Below are positions 59,806 through 64,000 of a DNA stretch of 64,000 nt, piece by piece (the stretch's first letter is position 1; every line of letters starts with the position of its first letter). A program made the position numbers and the translations under genes. This stretch comes from Curtobacterium sp. MCBA15_012 (GTDB lineage: Bacteria; Actinomycetota; Actinomycetes; Actinomycetales; Microbacteriaceae). Under the pieces are notes generated by a model. The model was not told the DNA's origin, did not search any database, and saw only the letters and a program-made list of their open reading frames with translations. The stretch is taken from positions 806,001 through 870,000 of the forward strand of contig NZ_CP126267.1 of NCBI RefSeq assembly GCF_001864935.2, written 5' to 3'.

Positions 59806-60921
59806 TCAGGCGAGCGCGCCGCTGTCGGTCGCGAGCGCCTGCCGGACCGGTCCCCACGAGGCGAGCCGCTCGCGGACCGCCTCGTCCCGCTCGTCCGCGA
59901 TCGCGGTGGCGTGCGCCCGCTCCAGGACCTCGTCGATCACGACCCGCTGCCCGGACCGCGCCGACGCGATCGCCGCGTCGACCATGACCAGGCTCATGAC
60001 GTTGCCGTGCACCTCGCCGTCGGGCCGGCTGCCGGTGCGCACCGCGCGGACGAAGGACGCGAGCGCGCCCGCGATCTCGGTCCCGACGCCCGGTGCGGGC
60101 TCGGGCGTGCCCGGAGCGCCGTCGACCACGCTCGACGGGTCGTGGTCGCCGTCCCAGGCCGCCGAGCCGGTCGCGCCCGTGGCACGCCAGTCGCCGTTCC
60201 ACGAGGTCTCGTCGCCCGGCGCGCACCACGAGCCGTCGTACACGTAGCGGGCGTCGTCCTCGAACGTGAAGACGGCCGCGGCGTTCGCGTGCCCGCGGTA
60301 CCAGGACCACGACGGGTTCCACGAGTCGCACGTCACCGACACCGGCTCCCGCTCGAGCACGTACCGGGCGGAGTCGAACGCGTGGATCGCCATGTCGAGG
60401 AGCAGGACGTCGTCCATCTCCTCGCGGAAGCCGCCGAAGTGCGGCGCCTTCGCGAACCGGGTGTTCAGGCTCCCGACGCCGCCGAGCGCGCGGACGTGCT
60501 GCCGGAAGGCGACGAGCTGGTCGTTGTACCGACGCGACTGCGACACCATGAACAGCTGCCCGGTGACCTCGGCGGCGGCCGCGAGGGAGAGCGCCTCGGC
60601 GACGGTCTGCGCGGCCGGCTTCTCGCCGAGCACCGGCAGCCCCGCGTGCAGGGCGTCCATCGTGACCGGGTGGTGCGCGACCGGCACCGTGATGTCGAGG
60701 ACCGCCTCGGCGCCGGTCTCGGCGAGCAGGGCCGTCAGGTCCCTGCCGACCGGGATGGCCGGCGCCCCGGCGAGCTCGGCCCCGGCGCGGGCGGCGTCGA
60801 GGTCGAGGTCGACGACCCCGACGAGCTCGACGTCGGGGTCCGCGGCGACCGTCGCGAGCCAGGCGCGCCCCATGCCGCCGGCGCCGACCTGGACGACCCG
60901 CAGCGGGGCGTGGTCGGTCAT
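59806..60921 (-). CDS. Gfo/Idh/MocA-family oxidoreductase
   Basis: The 371-residue protein has the dinucleotide motif VVQVGAGGMGRAWL at its N-terminus, GVVDLDLDAA, and the EKP motif in LPVLGEKPAA, followed by the alpha/beta C-terminal domain (DLLLLDMAIH-like segment and WYRGHANAAAVFTFED). It oxidises or isomerises a sugar or inositol derivative with NAD(P). The ATG overlaps the ThuA gene stop, so the two act together. Confidence 0.92.
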   Translation of the reverse strand: MTDHAPLRVVQVGAGGMGRAWLATVAADPDVELVGVVDLDLDAARAGAELAGAPAIPVGRDLTALLAETGAEAVLDITVPVAHHPVTMDALHAGLPVLGEKPAAQTVAEALSLAAAAEVTGQLFMVSQSRRYNDQLVAFRQHVRALGGVGSLNTRFAKAPHFGGFREEMDDVLLLDMAIHAFDSARYVLEREPVSVTCDSWNPSWSWYRGHANAAAVFTFEDDARYVYDGSWCAPGDETSWNGDWRATGATGSAAWDGDHDPSSVVDGAPGTPEPAPGVGTEIAGALASFVRAVRTGSRPDGEVHGNVMSLVMVDAAIASARSGQRVVIDEVLERAHATAIADERDEAVRERLASWGPVRQALATDSGALA

Positions 60922-61823
60922 GCGCGGGCCCCGGCTCCGTGCTGGGCGGTGTCCGCCTGGGCAGCTGTGGGTGCGCTGTCCGCCGGGGAGTCTGTGGGGG
61001 CGCTGTCCGCCGGGGAGTCTGTGGGGGCGCTGTCCGCCGGGGCTTCGTCCTCCGGGGCGTCGTCGAACGGGCCGCGGTAGTGCTGGCCGTCGAAGTACTC
61101 GCCGAGGTCGTACCGGCGGAGCGTCGGCAGCTCCCGCTCGCGCTCGGGCCGGGCCCACTCGGCGGCGTTCGCGATGACACGGCGGACGTCCGGGTGGTGG
61201 TACACGGGGAAGTCCTGGTCGCCCGGGGAGAAGTAGAAGATCTTCCCGAAGCCGCGGCGGTAGGTCATGCCGCTCCGGAACACCTCGCCGCCGGTGAACC
61301 CCGAGATGAACACGAGCTCGTCCGGGGTGGGGACGTCGAAGTACTCGCCGTACATCTCCTGCTCGGGGATGACGATCGGGTTCGGGACACCGCGCGTGAT
61401 CGGGTGCTGCGGGTTCACGGTCCAGACGAGTTCCTGGTCGTGCTCGCTGCGCCACCGGAGCGTGCAGGTCGTGCCCATGAGCTTGCCGAAGATCTTCGAC
61501 CAGTGGCCGGAGTGCAGCACCACGAGACCCATGCCGGACAGGACGTGCTTGTGGACGCGGTCGACCACGGCGTCGTCGACGTCGGCGTGCGCGGCGTGCC
61601 CCCACCAGGTCAGGACGTCGGTCTCGGCGAGGACGGCGTCGGTCAGGCCGTGCTCGGGCTCCTGCATGGTCGCGGTGCGGACGACGGCCTCGGGCAGGTG
61701 CTCGCGGATGCCGTCGGCGATCGCGCCGTGCATGCCGTCCGGGTACCGCTCGGCGACGTGCTGCTCGACCTGCTCGTGGACGTTCTCGCCCCAGACGGTG
61801 ATGCGCAGCGGGGTGGTGGTCAT
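60918..61823 (-). CDS. ThuA-family trehalose utilisation protein
   Basis: The 301-residue protein matches ThuA: RITVWGENVHE, TDVLTWWGHAAHADV, GLVVLHSGHWSKIFGKLMGTTCTLRW, EYFDVPTPDELVFISGFTGGEVFRSGMTYRRGFGKIFYFSPG. ThuA-type proteins belong to sugar oxidation pathways of trehalose and related disaccharides. After about residue 255 the chain ends in a low-complexity acidic tail with PADSAPTDS repeats encoded by a 27-bp DNA repeat. Confidence 0.9.
   Translation of the reverse strand: MTTTPLRITVWGENVHEQVEQHVAERYPDGMHGAIADGIREHLPEAVVRTATMQEPEHGLTDAVLAETDVLTWWGHAAHADVDDAVVDRVHKHVLSGMGLVVLHSGHWSKIFGKLMGTTCTLRWRSEHDQELVWTVNPQHPITRGVPNPIVIPEQEMYGEYFDVPTPDELVFISGFTGGEVFRSGMTYRRGFGKIFYFSPGDQDFPVYHHPDVRRVIANAAEWARPERERELPTLRRYDLGEYFDGQHYRGPFDDAPEDEAPADSAPTDSPADSAPTDSPADSAPTAAQADTAQHGAGARA
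60967..61047 (-). repeat. Three 27-bp tandem repeats in the thuA 3' end
   Basis: Units at 60967-60993, 60994-61020 and 61021-61047 are nearly identical and encode the Pro/Ala/Asp/Ser tail. The period keeps the frame. Confidence 0.9.
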
Positions 61824-61861
61824 GGTGTGGGCCTTCCTGACTGAGGGGACGCGGGTGCGTC

Positions 61862-62100
61862 GGAGTGTGCGGTCGCGGTGCGACGGGTGCCGGGCGGGCC
61901 GGTCGTGCCCGTCGCGGTTCGGCGGGTGCCGGGCGGGCTGGTCGCCGTCTGGCGGTGGCGGGCGGGGCCGGTCGCGGTGTGGCGGTGGCCGGCCGGGCCG
62001 GTCGGGGTGTGGCGGTGGCGGGCGGGGCCGGTCGCGGTGTGGCGGTGGCGGGCGGGGCCGGTCGCGGTGTGGCGGTGGCCGGCGGGGCCGGTCGTCACTT
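61862..62100. repeat. 30-bp minisatellite between thuA and the ABC permease genes
   Basis: Five clear 30-bp units (61951-62100) start GGCGGTGGCGGGCGGGGCCG, preceded by two or three decayed ones from about 61862. The last unit runs over the stop codon of the permease (62095-62097). No gene is present; the strand bias (G-rich on plus) could support unusual structure in the transcript. Confidence 0.9.
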
Positions 62101-62985
62101 GACCGCACCGCCGAGCGCGCCGGCGGAGATGTAGCGCTGGGCGACGATGAGGAGCACGGCTGCCGGGAGCGACGCGAGGACGGACGTCGCCATGACGGGT
62201 CCCCAGTCGGTCACGTTCGAGCCGATGTAGTTGTAGATGCCGAGCGTGATCGGGCGGACCGCGTCGGTCGAGGTCAGGGTGAGCGCGATGAGGAAGTCAC
62301 CCCACGCACCGAGGAACGTGAACAGCGCGGCCGTGACGATCGCGTTGCGGCTGATCGGCAGGACGATCGACACGAACGCGCGCAGGTCGGTCGCGCCGTC
62401 GACCAGGGCGGCCTCGACCAGGCTCGGCGGGATCGACTCCATGAACGCGCGCATGAGCAGGATCGCGAACGGGACCTGCACGGCGCTGTCGGCGAGGATG
62501 AGCCCGACGTAGCTGTTGAGCAGTCCGACGTTGTTGAACAGCGTGTAGAGCGCGTTCGCGATGACGATGCCCGGGATCATCTGCGTGATGAGCAGCACGA
62601 GCAGGAACGTCCGCGTGCCCCGCATCCGGAACCGGGCCAGGCCGTAGGCGGCGGGGGTGGCGATCGCGAGGGTCAGGACGACGGTGCCGAGGCCGATGAT
62701 CATGCTCGACACGAAGTTCTGGCCCTGCTGGGCGAACGCCGCCTGGTACCCGGCGAACGTCGGGTTCCACGGGAACCAGGTCGCGGTCGCGGCGCCCGAG
62801 GTGGCCTGCAGGCTCGTGTTCACCATCCAGTAGACGGGGAACACCATGATCGCCAGGAACACGATGCCGAGGATCGTGAAGGGGAGCCCCTTGGCCGAGC
62901 GGCGGGGACGCCGGTCCCGCGCGGTCCGCTCGGTCGTGATCGCCCGGGTGACGGTGACGGTCTGGTTCGCGAGTCCGACGCTCAT
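62095..62985 (-). CDS. ABC sugar transporter permease (MalG type)
   Basis: The 296-residue protein has six membrane helices and the EAA loop SLVEAALVDGATDLRAFVSIVLPISRN. MalG-like features include FPVYWMVNTSLQ near helix 1 and a C-terminal LIVAQRYISAGALGGAVK. Its start overlaps the stop of the partner permease (ATGA). The ATPase subunit is not seen in the window. Confidence 0.93.
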   Translation of the reverse strand: MSVGLANQTVTVTRAITTERTARDRRPRRSAKGLPFTILGIVFLAIMVFPVYWMVNTSLQATSGAATATWFPWNPTFAGYQAAFAQQGQNFVSSMIIGLGTVVLTLAIATPAAYGLARFRMRGTRTFLLVLLITQMIPGIVIANALYTLFNNVGLLNSYVGLILADSAVQVPFAILLMRAFMESIPPSLVEAALVDGATDLRAFVSIVLPISRNAIVTAALFTFLGAWGDFLIALTLTSTDAVRPITLGIYNYIGSNVTDWGPVMATSVLASLPAAVLLIVAQRYISAGALGGAVK

Positions 62986-63932
62986 TCGTCGACCGCCTTC
63001 CTGGAGATCGCGATGTAGACCATCGCGAAGACGAACGAGACGACGATGAGGACGTTGCTCACCGCGGCTCCGATGCCGAACTGGAAGTTGATGAAGGACT
63101 GGTGGTACGCGTTGGTGGCCAGGGTCTGCGTCGAGTTCGCCGGTCCGCCGCCGGTCAGGCCGAGGATGATGTCGACGACCTTCAGCGTGTAGACGACCCC
63201 GAGCACGATCACCACGCTCACCACCGACCGGATGCTCGGCCAGGTGATGTACCAGAAGGCCTTGAAGCCCGTGGCACCGTCGAGGGCACCGGCTTCGTAC
63301 AGCTCCGGCGGGACCGACTGCAGCCCGCTGTAGAGGATCGTGGTGTTGAACGGGATGCCGAGCCAGACGTTCACCCCGATGACCGCGATGAGCGCCAGGC
63401 TGGGGCTGACGAGCCAGGGGACCGGACCGATGCCGACGACGCCGAGCAGCTGGTTCAGGGCGCCGCTGTCCTGGTCGAGCAGCCACTTCCAGACCGCGCT
63501 CGACGCGATCAGGGGCAGCAGCCACGGCAGCAGGAGCAGTCCGCGCAGGAAGCCCGACAGCGGGAAGTGCCGCCGGAAGAACAGCGCGAGGCCGAGGCCC
63601 AGGACGAACTGCAGGACGATCGACCCCGCGGTGAACAGGGCCGTGTTCACCACGCTCGTCGTGAAGACGCTGCTCGAGAAGACCGAGACGTAGTTGCCGA
63701 GGCCCACCCAGGGTGCCTCGCCGGTGAAGAAGGTCTTCGTCGTGTAGTCCTGGAACGACATCAGGACGTTCTTGACGACCGGGTAGCCGAAGAAGACGGC
63801 CACGAAGACGGCGGCCGGGATGACGAACAACCACCGGGTGGTGGCGGACCGGATGCGCGCGCGGCGCTGTCCGGGTCGTGCTGGGGCCGGGGACGTCGTC
63901 GTCCGGGGCCGGATCTGTGTCGAGGCGCTCAT
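62982..63932 (-). CDS. ABC sugar transporter permease (MalF type)
   Basis: The 316-residue protein has six helices, a Pro/Arg/Thr-rich cytoplasmic N-terminus and the EAA loop ELYEAGALDGATGFKAFWYITWPSIR. FVIPAAVFVAVFFGYPVVKNVLMSFQDY marks the first helix and the conserved segment after it. With the second permease it forms the membrane pore of a CUT1-type importer. The binding protein gene is expected just beyond the right edge. Confidence 0.93.
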   Translation of the reverse strand: MSASTQIRPRTTTSPAPARPGQRRARIRSATTRWLFVIPAAVFVAVFFGYPVVKNVLMSFQDYTTKTFFTGEAPWVGLGNYVSVFSSSVFTTSVVNTALFTAGSIVLQFVLGLGLALFFRRHFPLSGFLRGLLLLPWLLPLIASSAVWKWLLDQDSGALNQLLGVVGIGPVPWLVSPSLALIAVIGVNVWLGIPFNTTILYSGLQSVPPELYEAGALDGATGFKAFWYITWPSIRSVVSVVIVLGVVYTLKVVDIILGLTGGGPANSTQTLATNAYHQSFINFQFGIGAAVSNVLIVVSFVFAMVYIAISRKAVDE

Positions 63933-63956
63933 GTCAGGTCCTTCCGTCCGGGGTGC

Positions 63957-63984
63957 GGGGAGCCGACCGCGTGGTCGGCTCCCC
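63957..63984 (-). terminator. Intercistronic stem-loop upstream of the permease pair
   Basis: GGGGAGCCGACC and GGTCGGCTCCCC form a perfect 12-bp stem with loop GCGT, 24 bp before the permease ATG. In ABC operons such hairpins after the binding-protein gene lower permease expression relative to the binding protein; that gene is outside the window, so the role is inferred. Confidence 0.7.
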
Positions 63985-64000
63985 GTCTCCCACTACTGGT

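Overview
The window reads as chromosome of a high-GC actinobacterium, most likely a plant-associated Microbacteriaceae close to Curtobacterium. The basis is the very GC-rich coding sequence, frequent GTG starts, ATGA/GTGA gene overlaps, a large secreted beta-1,3-glucanase, a BLUF protein, and the family content. The genus is an inference; no ribosomal RNA is present.

Layout. 1-1.1 kb: 5' part of phosphoglucomutase. 1.2-6 kb: a polymorphic-toxin locus with two small type VII-associated proteins, a toxin with an RNase A-like C-terminus, and four CdiI_2-type immunity modules, one of them fused in frame to half a toxin domain. 6.1-10.9 kb: a sugar-nucleotide/methyltransferase group ending with MTA phosphorylase. 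11-13.9 kb: molybdenum cofactor operon moeA-moaC-mog-moaE. 14.2-16.7 kb: ABC-F ATPase and a MarR regulator. 16.8-21 kb: a lower-GC islet starting exactly at a tRNA-Gln, with a truncated LacI gene, a 51-aa membrane protein, two secreted paralogs and an IS3 element that split one of them. 21.4-28.3 kb: two lipoproteins, a zinc alcohol dehydrogenase, an SDR, an MFS exporter and a serine hydrolase. 28.7-34.1 kb: an 1809-aa modular GH81 glucanase. 34.2-39.7 kb: a two-component system wrapped around a membrane glycosyltransferase. 39.8-45.5 kb: nucleosidase, Kup potassium transporter, DUF808 protein and small proteins. 45.7-49.2 kb: TetR and MarR regulators flanking a drug exporter. 49.5-54.5 kb: DEAD-box helicase, BLUF-TetR fusion, NAD-binding reductase and its divergent TetR. 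54.6-59.6 kb: a tightly overlapped exopolysaccharide operon (cellulose-synthase-like GT2, RsbW-like ATPase, GH26-like/OpgC acyltransferase fusion). 59.8-64 kb: sugar operon (Gfo/Idh/MocA, ThuA, two ABC permeases).

Cutting across genes is a family of 36-nt imperfect palindromes (arms CGGGAGGCGCG / CGCGCCTCCCG). It appears singly at convergent gene ends and as short arrays with a 54-nt period, at six loci plus one half copy. Several minisatellites, most with periods that are multiples of three, lie inside or beside genes.

The strongest candidates for something undescribed are the toxin-half/immunity fusion, the BLUF-TetR protein that lacks the photoactive glutamine, the partner-switch-like ATPase coupled to a polysaccharide synthase and acyltransferase, and the 36/54-nt repeat family.
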